Positions 17,164 through 24,742 are shown, numbered from the stretch's first letter. The stretch is 34,779 nt of DNA from Syntrophobacterales bacterium (GCA_020346125.1 CP070774.1:1002810-1037588), one strand, 5' to 3'. Notes: generated by a model from the sequence alone, not told the origin. Numbers and translations are program-made.

Positions 17164-19261
17164 TTACGGGTATTTCGAGGGAGACCATTTGGGAAAGCCT
17201 TACGACATCAAGTTGTTGCGCCGGCTTTTTACCTATGCGAGACCCTACCGTCTTATTATCGGCCTATCCATCGTGTTGATGCTCTTTGTCACGGGGTTCG
17301 AGCTCCTCTTTCCCTATTTGATAAAAGTGGCCATCGACAACTACATCGTCGTTTCTGCCCGGCAAATTACATTGAGCACCCGTGACTCCCACCTTCAAAA
17401 GATGCTCTTGGATCGATACGGGGCACACCTGCTCCCCACGGTGGAGCCGGGGACCTTCTTGCTTCTCCCCTCCGATCTCAAAGAGTTTGATCGCCGGGAT
17501 CTGGTATCCTTCCAGAGGGCAGGCATTATCAGCGAGGACCGGTTCTACCCCTTCAGCCCGAGTGAAGGGGTGGAAAAGGTAGTCAAACAAAATCCGTCCT
17601 ATTTCCAAGAGAGCGGGGGGTACTATTTTATATCCTATCGGGATATGAAGCATCTAGAGCGTAAGGACCTCCTTACATTGAGGAGAGGTGATATAAGGGG
17701 AGTGGCGGTTGTTTCGGCAATCTTTATCCTCATCCTCATATTGAGCTTCGGATTTAACTTCGTTCAAGTCTATGCCATGGAATACACCGGACAAAAGGTG
17801 ATGCATGATTTGAGGATGCGGGTCTTTGGCCACATTCAGCGGCTATCCCTCTCCTTCTTCGATCGTACCCCCATTGGAAGGCTGGTGACCCGGGTCACCA
17901 ATGATGTTCAAAACCTCCATGAGATGCTAACCACTGTATTTAGCCATCTCGTAAAAGACATATTTCTGCTGGCAGGTATCATAGTGGTGCTTATCAAGAT
18001 CAACTGGGAACTCGCACTGGTCTGTTTCAGTCTGTTGCCCCTCATCATCTACGTTACCTTCTCCTTCAGCGGCAAGGCTCGGGATGCATTCAGGGAAGTC
18101 CGCCTCAAAATCGCCAAGATCAATGCTACGCTTCAGGAAAACTTCTCGGGGATAAAGGTAGTCCAAATCTTCAACAGGGAGAGGGAAAACCACAGGAGGT
18201 TCAAGGCCCTCAACCACGAGAACTACCTGGCCAACATGCGGCAAATAGGTATATTCGCCCTCTTCGTTCCCATCATTGAGATCGTCGGGACCATCGCCAT
18301 TGCGCTGCTCATCTGGTATGGTGGGGGAAAGGTCATCTCGAACACCCTAAGCCTAGGAACCTTGGTGGCCTTCCTTTCCTACTTGAGGATGTTCTTTCAA
18401 CCCATAAGGGACATAGCGGAGAAGTATAACCTCATGCAGTCCGCTATGGCATCAACGGAACGAATCTTTGGTGTATTGGACAATCGAGAGATGATCCCGG
18501 AACCATCGGTTCCAAAATCCATCGTCGGGATGAGGGGGAACATCGACTTCAGAAATGTCACCTTCTCCTACACGGGGGATGACTCGGTGTTACGGGACAT
18601 CTCCTTTAGCGTCAGAGGTGGGGAGACGGCGGCCATTGTCGGTGCCACGGGAGCGGGAAAAACCTCTATCATCAGCCTCCTGGAACGCTTTTACGATCCT
18701 CAAAGTGGCCAAATTCTCATCGATGGTGTCGATGTTAGGGAACTGGAAACATCCTTTCTTCGATCCCAGATCGGGTTGGTGCTGCAAGATGTCTTTCTCT
18801 TCGCTGGGGATATCCAGTCCAACATCCAGTTGGGAAACGACGGCCTTTCCCGGGACGATATCGAAAGGATCATCCGGTATGTTAATGTAGACCGGTTAAT
18901 TCAAAAGCTCCCCAGAGGATTGCAAGAGGATGTGAAGGAAGGGGGATCCAGCCTTTCGGTGGGTGAGAGGCAGCTCTTAGCCTTTGCCCGGGCCTTGGCG
19001 GTAAATCCAAAAATTCTGATCCTTGACGAGGCCACCTCAAGTGTCGACACGGAGACGGAGGGGCTTATCCAAGATGCCTTGGGGAAACTCATGCAAGGTC
19101 GAACCTCCATCATCATCGCCCATCGGCTTTCTACCATTCAACGAGCGGACCGGATCATCCTCATGCATAAGGGGAGGATACGGGAGATGGGAACCCAGGC
19201 CCAATTAATGGCAAAAAAAGGTTTCTACCACAAGCTCTACCAGCTTCAATACAAACCATAA
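17153..19261 (+). CDS. Heterodimeric ABC exporter half, catalytic subunit with external insert
   Basis: A 702-residue half-transporter overlapping its partner by 11 bases. Walker A is GATGAGKTS (497-505), the signature is LSVGE (601-605) in place of LSGGQ, and Walker B is ILILDEATSSVD with the catalytic Glu626 intact. The changed signature faces the partner's Asp-type Walker B, which forms the degenerate site; this Glu pairs with the partner's LSGGQ to form the active one. Between the first and second membrane segments lies an insert of roughly 120 residues (about 64-183) rich in charged residues and aromatic motifs, which should lie outside the inner membrane. It accounts for the extra length over a 590-residue half. 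Confidence 0.9.
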   Translation: MHVDYGYFEGDHLGKPYDIKLLRRLFTYARPYRLIIGLSIVLMLFVTGFELLFPYLIKVAIDNYIVVSARQITLSTRDSHLQKMLLDRYGAHLLPTVEPGTFLLLPSDLKEFDRRDLVSFQRAGIISEDRFYPFSPSEGVEKVVKQNPSYFQESGGYYFISYRDMKHLERKDLLTLRRGDIRGVAVVSAIFILILILSFGFNFVQVYAMEYTGQKVMHDLRMRVFGHIQRLSLSFFDRTPIGRLVTRVTNDVQNLHEMLTTVFSHLVKDIFLLAGIIVVLIKINWELALVCFSLLPLIIYVTFSFSGKARDAFREVRLKIAKINATLQENFSGIKVVQIFNRERENHRRFKALNHENYLANMRQIGIFALFVPIIEIVGTIAIALLIWYGGGKVISNTLSLGTLVAFLSYLRMFFQPIRDIAEKYNLMQSAMASTERIFGVLDNREMIPEPSVPKSIVGMRGNIDFRNVTFSYTGDDSVLRDISFSVRGGETAAIVGATGAGKTSIISLLERFYDPQSGQILIDGVDVRELETSFLRSQIGLVLQDVFLFAGDIQSNIQLGNDGLSRDDIERIIRYVNVDRLIQKLPRGLQEDVKEGGSSLSVGERQLLAFARALAVNPKILILDEATSSVDTETEGLIQDALGKLMQGRTSIIIAHRLSTIQRADRIILMHKGRIREMGTQAQLMAKKGFYHKLYQLQYKP

Positions 19262-19268
19262 CCACATT

Positions 19269-19290
19269 ACGGTGCTGCAGTCATGCGGTT
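19269..19290 (+). repeat. Short copy of the dispersed GCGGTGTTGCAGT-type repeat
   Basis: ACGGTGCTGCAGTCATGCGG and adjacent bases match the repeat seen at 2045, 10101 and 23790. It lies just before the truncated start of the enhancer-binding-protein fragment. Confidence 0.5.
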
Positions 19291-19372
19291 AATGCCGGAC
19301 CCTTTTTTCATTGAACTGCGTGATGAATTCTTGCTTAGCCTTTGCTCAATCCCTTTGAGATCTCAAACATAA

Positions 19373-19711
19373 ATCTCGAAGGAGGCCAGGGATCTCCTGC
19401 TCCAGCACGCCTACCCGGGAAATGTCCGAGAACTGGAAAATATTATCGAAAGAAGCGTGGTGATCAGCATGGGTGACATCATCATGACCCGCGATCTACC
19501 CTTTCACGTTCGGGCGGGGCTGATGGAGGGTAATCTCGGTCTTGAGGTCACGGGGCAATCCCTCAGTGGCATGCTCTCAGGGATGGAAAGGGATCTTATT
19601 GTGAAAATCCTGGACGAGCATGGTTGGGTCCAAACGAAAGCAACCCGGAGTCTGGGGATCAGCGAACGCGTCCTTCGCTATAAGATGAAGAAATACCGCC
19701 TCTCCCCGTAA
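19373..19711 (+). pseudogene. C-terminal remnant of a sigma54 enhancer-binding protein (NtrC family)
   Basis: The open frame from 19373 (after a TAA at 19370) encodes the end of an AAA+ sigma54-activator domain, with YPGNVRELENIIERSVV. A linker and a Fis-type helix-turn-helix follow (VKILDEHGWVQTKATRSLGI, then SERVLRYKMKKYRL). The Walker A/B region, the GAFTGA loop and the receiver domain are missing. Upstream frames show no trace of them; the sequence instead changes to repeat-like DNA. An 84-residue product could start at GTG 19457 as a bare DNA-binding piece, but a strong ribosome site is lacking, so I treat it as a 5'-deleted gene. Confidence 0.75.
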
Positions 19712-19716
19712 CTGTC

Positions 19717-20058
19717 CTAAAGCACCCGGAGGTATTCGATGATATCCCGGATGTCCTGCTCTAATAGGTCCGGAAAGGCGGGCATATTCGCCACGGGGTA
19801 TTTAATCTGGTTTCGAATATTATCCTTTGTCACGGCCTTTTTACTCACGGGCAGTGCCTTTTCCTTGAAAATTTCCTTCAATCCCGGGCCGACTTTCTTG
19901 TCCTTGCTGTCTGTATGGTGGCAGAATGCACATTTCGAGACGAAGAGGTTTTCTCCTTTCTCAATATCTCCCGTTGTTGTACCAGGACTTGAATAGCCAG
20001 CGAATAGGGAAATCAATAGGGTACATATGAGGCCTGCTAAGATCCATTTCACTCTCAT
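19717..20058 (-). CDS. Exported class I cytochrome c
   Basis: A 113-residue small mono-haem cytochrome. The signal peptide is MRVKWILAGLICTLLISLFAG. The haem is attached at C43-A-F-C46-H47, with Met92 in ANMPAFP as the likely second axial ligand. GENLFVSKCAFCHHTDSKD and VGPGLKEIF are standard. It would carry electrons in the periplasm. The gene precedes no oxidase here; the neighbouring OYE-type gene lies upstream on the same strand with an 82-base gap, so the two might share a transcript. Start ATG 20058 follows a purine-rich AGGGAGGGTAAGGGG. Confidence 0.85.
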   Translation of the reverse strand: MRVKWILAGLICTLLISLFAGYSSPGTTTGDIEKGENLFVSKCAFCHHTDSKDKKVGPGLKEIFKEKALPVSKKAVTKDNIRNQIKYPVANMPAFPDLLEQDIRDIIEYLRVL

Positions 20059-20140
20059 CCCCTTACCCTCCCTGGAAAGAATACCCCGCTCAGCTTCCTC
20101 ATATCACAAATTGAATCGATTTGCAAATCCCCGGATCCTC

Positions 20141-21262
20141 TCAGGACTCCGCTACGGGTTTTCTGTGTCGATAGCACTGAACCTTGTGACCCTGAAAGGC
20201 CTTGAGCAAACACCGCCCGCAGGTTTGACACGTCGATGGGGCCCGATCGCCTGACTTCCAGCGATTTACCAGTCCAGGTTCCCTGATAAACGGCCGGCAC
20301 ATGGCCACGTAGTCAACCTTCTCCTCGAAGAGGAGCCTCTCAATCATCTCCACGGCCCGAATACCCCCCACCAGGATAATGGCGATATTGAGCCTTTCCT
20401 TGAACTCCTCGGCCTGGGGCAGGAAGAATGCGCTTGTCTCGGGGTTTCGGATGCTCCTTCGGATCAGATCCTTCGGTATCCTATCCGGGCCGAAGAGGCC
20501 ACCGCTTATCTCGATGGCATCGAGGCCCGCCATCTCGAAAATAGAAGCCATCTCGGCCGCTTCGGTCGCCTTTATCCCGCCGTCGACGAAATCATCCCCG
20601 TTGACTTTCATCAGGATGGGAAAATCCGGACCCACAGTGCGCCTGATATCCTCGATTACCTCGGCCACAAATCGGGCCCGCCTCCTCAGATCCCCTCCAT
20701 ACTCATCCTCCCGTCGATTGCACAGGGGAGAGAGAAATTCGCTCAGGAGGTAACCATGGGCCGCATGCAGCTCTACGGCATCGAAACCGGCCTCCCTGGC
20801 CCTTAAGGCCGCCTTGCAAAAGGCCTCCTTTACGGATTCGATCTCATCAGGGGTCATAGCCCTCGACGGCGCTTTCCCGAAGAACTCCCCTTCCATGTCC
20901 GAGGGCGCCAGCAACGGCTTTTCGGGTTGTAATATCCGGGATTTACCACCTCCATAGGCGAGCTGGACAGCAACTCGGCCGCCGTATCGATGGACCTCAT
21001 CGGTTAGCCTTTTCAATCCCGAAATACATTCATCTCGGTGAATGCCCGTCTGCCTAAAGGTGATCCTCCCCTCTTCCGACACGTAGGATATTCCAGTAAT
21101 AATGAGCCCTACGCCCCCACGGGCAAGTTCAGCCGTGAAGTCGATGAGCCCATCCGTGACAAACCCTTCATCAGTAGCCCGATTCTCCCATGTGGCTGAC
21201 CTCACGATGCGGTTCTTCAGGACCATATTCCCGATCCGCGTATTCTCGAATATCTGGAACAT
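20141..21262 (-). CDS. OYE-family NADH:flavin oxidoreductase
   Basis: A 373-residue FMN enzyme with the Old Yellow Enzyme barrel: FENTRIGNMVLKNRIVRSATWE at the start, VQLAYGG, VELHAAHGYLLSEFLSPLCN with RREDEYGG, and DAIEISGG. It ends near residue 350 with STCQTCGRCLLKAFQGHKVQCYRH. This Cys cluster recalls the Fe-S site of the larger dienoyl-CoA-reductase group, but the extra FAD/NAD domains of those enzymes are absent. Substrate is probably an activated alkene or an aromatic/enone compound, unknown here. Start ATG 21262 has GGAAGGAG upstream and matches the family start; the frame runs to 21322 without a ribosome site. Confidence 0.88.
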   Translation of the reverse strand: MFQIFENTRIGNMVLKNRIVRSATWENRATDEGFVTDGLIDFTAELARGGVGLIITGISYVSEEGRITFRQTGIHRDECISGLKRLTDEVHRYGGRVAVQLAYGGGKSRILQPEKPLLAPSDMEGEFFGKAPSRAMTPDEIESVKEAFCKAALRAREAGFDAVELHAAHGYLLSEFLSPLCNRREDEYGGDLRRRARFVAEVIEDIRRTVGPDFPILMKVNGDDFVDGGIKATEAAEMASIFEMAGLDAIEISGGLFGPDRIPKDLIRRSIRNPETSAFFLPQAEEFKERLNIAIILVGGIRAVEMIERLLFEEKVDYVAMCRPFIREPGLVNRWKSGDRAPSTCQTCGRCLLKAFQGHKVQCYRHRKPVAES

Positions 21263-21321
21263 TGACGGTTTCGCTCCTTCCTCTGCATCAACTTTCCCTT
21301 TCTTTATCACAGGCCTTGCCA

Positions 21322-21347
21322 TTACCGCAACACGCGGCGAACGGAAT
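21322..21347 (-). repeat. Degenerate repeat copy upstream of the OYE gene
   Basis: TTACCGCAACACGCGGCGAA and the following CGGAATTC resemble the right part of the large repeat near 23830-23935 (CCGCAACACCGCG and GCGAACGGTAAAATTC). It sits directly in front of the OYE gene. Confidence 0.4.
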
Positions 21348-21426
21348 TCGTTTTTTGATTCCCACCCTTGTTACCTTTTAGGGATTTCCTCCTTCTGCTT
21401 TATTCTTTAAAACATATTTGGCTTTT

Positions 21427-21455
21427 TTGACAAGATCCCTTGGCTTTGATAATAG
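21427..21455 (+). promoter_or_regulatory. Sigma70-type promoter of the riboswitch/TPR transcript
   Basis: TTGACA at 21427-21432 and TAATAG at 21450-21455 are separated by 17 bases. Transcription would begin near 21462, just ahead of the riboswitch core. Confidence 0.6.
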
Positions 21456-21465
21456 TTTACTGTTC

Positions 21466-21642
21466 TCCGACAAAGCCAAACCATCCGTGACGGTAGGACG
21501 GAAAGCCACGGGTCTTTGAATCTCAGGTGTGCAAACGACGAGCGGCTGTTACCTCATTGAGTAAGTGAGAGAGCGGAACGGCTGGCAGAACCGCCTCATC
21601 GAAATAATCTGTAGGGTTTAGAGACAGCCGGGTTACCGAAGT
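21466..21642 (+). ncRNA. Cyclic di-GMP-I (GEMM) riboswitch
   Basis: The left core reads GACAAAGCCAAACC (about 21470-21483), a short hairpin around CCGTGACGG, then GGACGGAAAGCCACGGGTC (about 21496-21514). The GEMM-I consensus is GGACGCAAAGCCACGGG-like. The right core reads ACAGCCGGGTTACCGAAG (about 21624-21641), matching the consensus AGCCGGGUUNCCGA. Between the two is a variable arm of about 110 bases, longer than usual. It lies between a good promoter and an exported TPR protein on the same strand. A covariance-model search (Rfam RF01051) would settle it. Confidence 0.8.
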
Positions 21643-21697
21643 GAATGGATGAATTGGTTTTCTGTTTTTCGCGGTAACATTGCTTGCTCCCTTCGGT
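21632..21697 (+). promoter_or_regulatory. Candidate riboswitch expression platform
   Basis: The riboswitch 3' strand GTTACCG (21632-21638) can pair perfectly with CGGTAAC (21672-21678). The overlapping ACCGAAG (21635-21641) can pair perfectly with CTTCGGT (21691-21697). The two pairings exclude each other and one disturbs the aptamer, as in a switching region. There is no obvious U-run terminator. Confidence 0.45.
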
Positions 21698-21762
21698 CTC
21701 CAGTTCGCCCATATTCCACTGTTATGTGAATGTACCATCACAAGAAAGGGAGGCTTAGGATC

Positions 21763-22830
21763 ATGAGGACATCAACACACATTCTCTTCATGGCAGTGCT
21801 GATCTCATCGTGCACGGTATCCGCCTTTGCCCAGGAGAAGTTGGCCAAGGAGCTATACAGCAAGGGTGCTATGCTCTATCAACAAGGACGGTATGGAGAG
21901 GCAGCCAAGGTAGCTAAAGAAGCATTAGCAGTTACAGAAAAGGCATTTGGCCAAGACCATCCTACTGTGGCGATATCTCTGAACCTTCTGGGCCTGCTAA
22001 ACCAAGCCCAGGGCAAATATTCCGAGGCCGAGCTCCTTTATGAGCGAGCACTGGCAATAGGGGAGAAAGCCCTTGGTAAGAATCATTCCCATGTGGCGAC
22101 TTACCTGAACAATCTGGCGGCTGTTTACCAGGCCCAGGGGAAGTATTCCGAGGTCGAACCCCTTCATAAGCGGGCACTAAAAATAAGGGAGGAAGCCTAT
22201 GGCCGAGATCATTTCCATGTAGCAGAATCCCTGAGCAATCTGGCGTCAGTTTATCAGGCGCAGGGCAAATACGTTGAAGCCGAACCCCTTTACAAGCGGA
22301 CTCTTAAAATACGGGAGAGATCCTTTGGTCCAGATCATCCCCATGTAGCGGAATCCCTGAGCAATCTGGCGTCAGTTTATAAGACGCAGGACAAATACGC
22401 TGAAGCCGAACCCCTTTACAAGCGGGCTCTGGTAATAGATGAAAAGGCACTTGGGAGAGAGCACCCCGAGGTTGCAAAGGACCTGAACAATCTGGCAGAC
22501 CTTTATCGAATCCAGGGGAAGTATTCCGAGGCCGAATCCCTTCATAAACGGGCACTGAAAATATTGGAGAATGGCCTTGGCCCAGATCATCTCCATGTAG
22601 CAGAATCCCTGAGCAATCTGGCGTCAGTTTATCAGACGCAGGGCAAATACGCTGAAGCTGAACCCCTTTACAAGCGGGCTCTGGCAATAAGGGAAAAGGT
22701 TCTTGGTAAAGACCATCACGATGTGGCGACTGTTTGCGAGAGTATGGCAGAGCTTTACAGGAAACTTGGCAAAGGAGATGAAGCTGAAAAGTTAGAAGCC
22801 CGTGCAAGAAAAATCCGTTCAAATCAGTGA
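21763..22830 (+). CDS. Exported TPR-repeat protein (kinesin-light-chain-like repeats)
   Basis: A 355-residue protein with a signal peptide (MRTSTHILFMAVLISSCTVSAFAQ, cut after Ala-Gln or nearby). About eight TPR units of the 42-residue kinesin-light-chain type follow, each with a core such as HVAESLSNLASVYQTQGKYA and the ending EAEPLYKRALAIREK. TPRs bind partner proteins; there is no catalytic domain, so it should be a periplasmic scaffold. Start ATG 21763 has GGGAGG 9 bases upstream; the frame opens 33 bases earlier. Three units are nearly identical at DNA level. Expression is probably set by the c-di-GMP riboswitch in its leader, which suggests a link to biofilm, pili or extracellular matrix. 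Confidence 0.85.
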   Translation: MRTSTHILFMAVLISSCTVSAFAQEKLAKELYSKGAMLYQQGRYGEAAKVAKEALAVTEKAFGQDHPTVAISLNLLGLLNQAQGKYSEAELLYERALAIGEKALGKNHSHVATYLNNLAAVYQAQGKYSEVEPLHKRALKIREEAYGRDHFHVAESLSNLASVYQAQGKYVEAEPLYKRTLKIRERSFGPDHPHVAESLSNLASVYKTQDKYAEAEPLYKRALVIDEKALGREHPEVAKDLNNLADLYRIQGKYSEAESLHKRALKILENGLGPDHLHVAESLSNLASVYQTQGKYAEAEPLYKRALAIREKVLGKDHHDVATVCESMAELYRKLGKGDEAEKLEARARKIRSNQ

Positions 22831-22883
22831 GGGTAATAGTACTGAGGGCACCCTAAGAATCCTTTTACACCAGAACCGTTAGT

Positions 22884-22917
22884 CGATAGATTTCACAATG
22901 TATCCCGTAATCTATCG
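22884..22917. terminator. Inverted repeat between convergent genes
   Basis: CGATAGATT (22884-22892) and AATCTATCG (22909-22917) form a perfect 9-base-pair stem with a 16-base loop between the TPR gene and the lipoprotein gene. There is no clear T-run, so terminator function is only likely from position. Confidence 0.35.
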
Positions 22918-22963
22918 TCGCTTCAAATGCCACTGATTTGTGTTTGGATTGATCAGCTGTTCG

Positions 22964-23488
22964 TTATCTAAGAGGTGCTTTCAGGAGCCGGATGTCGTCA
23001 ATCCACGCGGTCCCCTTACCGTTGATAACGAGATTCAGTTTCACGTTGTCGGGATTTTCTCCCTTCTTTAAGAAGAACGGAGTCTCCTCGGTCGTCCACT
23101 CCGTGCTGCCTGTTAATGGAGTCTCGAGACCCCGTGAAAAGAACTCGCCTTTACCCAGGAAATTACACCACATCTCCAAGTAGACTTGACCCTCAACATT
23201 TTCCGTTCGAAGGCGGGCCTGATAGATCAGGCGCGCATTCTCAATGTCTATATCGCCTGTCTCAAATAGCCGAATGACCCGAGACGTGGCCGATCTAATT
23301 ATCAAAGAGCCATTGCCATCACTTGTAATATCCCTGTCAATCCCGACGTCTGAACGTGTAATAATTCCCTCCATGCTTTCGATGGGAAACTGCTTTAGCT
23401 CGACCACTTGTTTTGACGGTTTAGAACAACCAAATACAACAAAAATCATCCAAACACATATACACGAAGCCACATCTCTCATACTCAT
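22964..23488 (-). CDS. Lipoprotein with a carbohydrate-binding-like beta domain (hypothetical)
   Basis: A 174-residue protein starting at ATG 23488 with AAAGGAGG just upstream. A signal sequence ends in VVFGC, a lipobox, so the Cys would be lipidated. The rest is beta-rich: ARLIYQARLRTENVEGQVYL, then FLKKGENPDNVKLNLVINGK and GTAWIDDIRLLKAPL. That ending, with W-I-D-D-I-R-L, is typical of jelly-roll CBM4/9-like modules at the end of one beta-sandwich. No catalytic residues are seen. It is convergent with the TPR gene. A role in binding an envelope or extracellular glycan is an inference. Confidence 0.65.
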   Translation of the reverse strand: MSMRDVASCICVWMIFVVFGCSKPSKQVVELKQFPIESMEGIITRSDVGIDRDITSDGNGSLIIRSATSRVIRLFETGDIDIENARLIYQARLRTENVEGQVYLEMWCNFLGKGEFFSRGLETPLTGSTEWTTEETPFFLKKGENPDNVKLNLVINGKGTAWIDDIRLLKAPLR

Positions 23489-23670
23489 GGTTCTTACCTC
23501 CTTTCATGCGTCAGCCGATTTTGAATAAAGCTCACATTCATGAGTGGTTATGAAGTACTGAGAGGTTCCGAGTAAAGCGGTAGTTAAATCTAAAAAAAAC
23601 ACTCCATTTACTATTTTTTACCTCATAGTACGATTTGTCAAATTCCATTCTTGGGATTTCTGAAAGAGTC

Positions 23671-23770
23671 GTCCCTCGACTGGCTCGGGGCCTGAGCAGT
23701 TCGGCCTTGAGACATGTCGACGAGCCCTTCGGTCTGAGCTCGGGGTCGAAGGCTCGGCCGAGTCGACTGA
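23671..23770. repeat. GC-rich TCGAC/CCTTCG palindromic repeat block
   Basis: The block has GAGCCCTTCGGTCTGAGCTC and GGGGTCGAAGGCTCGGCCGA, with TCGACT at both ends. Such CCTTCGAC-GAGC palindromes are common intergenic repeats in many bacteria and can fold into a strong stem. Confidence 0.5.
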
Positions 23771-23789
23771 GGATTTATCCCTTCTTTAA

Positions 23790-23935
23790 CTGCAGCACTG
23801 CATGACCGCAAGACAGCAACACCAATTTATTGACCGCAACACCGCGGGACTGCAACACCGCAGCACCATCTTTATGACCGCAGCACTGCAAAACCGCAGA
23901 ACCACAACTACAGTGACGCGAACGGTAAAATTCTT
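23790..23935 (-). repeat. Large copy of the dispersed GCGGTGTTGCAGT-type repeat
   Basis: At least nine short units of the kind ACCGCAACACC, GCAGCACTGC and GACCGCA follow one another, ending in ACCACAACTACAGTGACGCG and AACGGTAAAATTC. In reverse complement, the last part matches the block at about 2024-2095. No codons with ribosome sites are present, and the frame through it is repetitive, so it is not read as a gene. Confidence 0.65.
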
Positions 23936-24021
23936 TTCCGTGAGCGATAATGCTTGACCCGCCTTCCGATTTCACATTAGGGTAAAACTAGAGCACATTC
24001 TCACATTGGGGGATTGGGGAA

Positions 24022-24567
24022 ATGGCAACCGTGATGGAGGTTATTACCAGAAGATATAGTGTCAGGGGTTACCTGGACAAACCAGTGGAAAGGGAGAAGA
24101 TTCTCCAGATCGTTGAGGCGGCGCGCCTTGCTCCCTCAACGAGCAATGTCCAGCCGTGGCGGTTTATCGTTGTGGAAGATCCAAGGTTGATGAAATCCCT
24201 GTTGAGCAAGGGGATGGGAATAGTGGTACCCAATCGGTGGGCCAGAGAAGCCCCGGTAATCATCGTCATATGCGCCCACCTGGATTGGATTGTCCATCGA
24301 TTGGGGGCACGGTTTGCGGGTTTGCAGTATTACCTCCTGGATCTCGGGATTGCAGGTGAGCACATGGTCTTGACTGCCACAGAGCTGGGTCTGGGAACAT
24401 GTTGGATCGGCTGGTTTAGAGCAGAGGCCATAAGAGACATTCTCAACATCCCCAAGGGTTGGAAAATCGCCGCGCTGCTTACCTTGGGTTATCCCAAAGA
24501 GGAAGGGCCACCAAAACCCAAAACAAGGCTCGGCCTCGATGAGATTCTCTTCTTCAATAGACTTTAG
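24022..24567 (+). CDS. Nitroreductase-family protein
   Basis: A 181-residue FMN-dependent reductase of the nitroreductase superfamily. The start MEVITRRYSVRGYLDKPVE is the family N-terminus, followed by the FMN-binding RLAPSTSNVQPWRFIVVED (about residues 36-54), then GIAGEHMVLTATELGLGTCWIGWF, and a C-terminal ALLTLGYPKEEGP. These are typical of the shorter, single-domain members that act on nitro-aromatics, quinones or iodo-compounds. Start ATG 24022 has GGGGA just upstream. It precedes the MFS gene by 175 bases on the same strand, and the two could be linked. Substrate is not told by sequence. Confidence 0.87.
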   Translation: MATVMEVITRRYSVRGYLDKPVEREKILQIVEAARLAPSTSNVQPWRFIVVEDPRLMKSLLSKGMGIVVPNRWAREAPVIIVICAHLDWIVHRLGARFAGLQYYLLDLGIAGEHMVLTATELGLGTCWIGWFRAEAIRDILNIPKGWKIAALLTLGYPKEEGPPKPKTRLGLDEILFFNRL

Positions 24568-24742
24568 ATTGTATGGGTCATGAGATATTTCCGCACAAGA
24601 GATGCGGACGCATTTTTACCGCCTGAGTTCCTCGGAAAATTCCAGCTGGGGAAATCCCTTGAATGCCCCCTGAAATTATGTTACCGTCTTACCTCCCGAA
24701 AGGGGAAACCCGCCTCCTTCGACTTCTCAAAAAGGGTCGCCC

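Larger units (their letters stand above)
23489..24021. other. Gene-free spacer with two repeat blocks
   Basis: No gene is supported here. It contains a GC-rich palindromic block (23671-23770) and the largest copy of the GCGGTGTTGCAGT-type repeat (23790-23935). A GGGGA precedes the next gene start at 24022. Confidence 0.6.

Noticed and set aside
22304-22822. Repeat-like 172-codon minus-strand frame
   Set aside because: It mirrors the TPR tandem repeats on the other strand and has no domain of its own.
23790-23935. Possible CRISPR array
   Set aside because: The units are short, imperfect and contiguous, with no fixed repeat length, no unique spacers, and no cas genes nearby.
23775-23975. A 66-codon minus-strand frame rich in Cys and AVLQ repeats
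   Set aside because: It is a translation of the dispersed repeat, has no ribosome site, and similar repeats elsewhere are not in frame.
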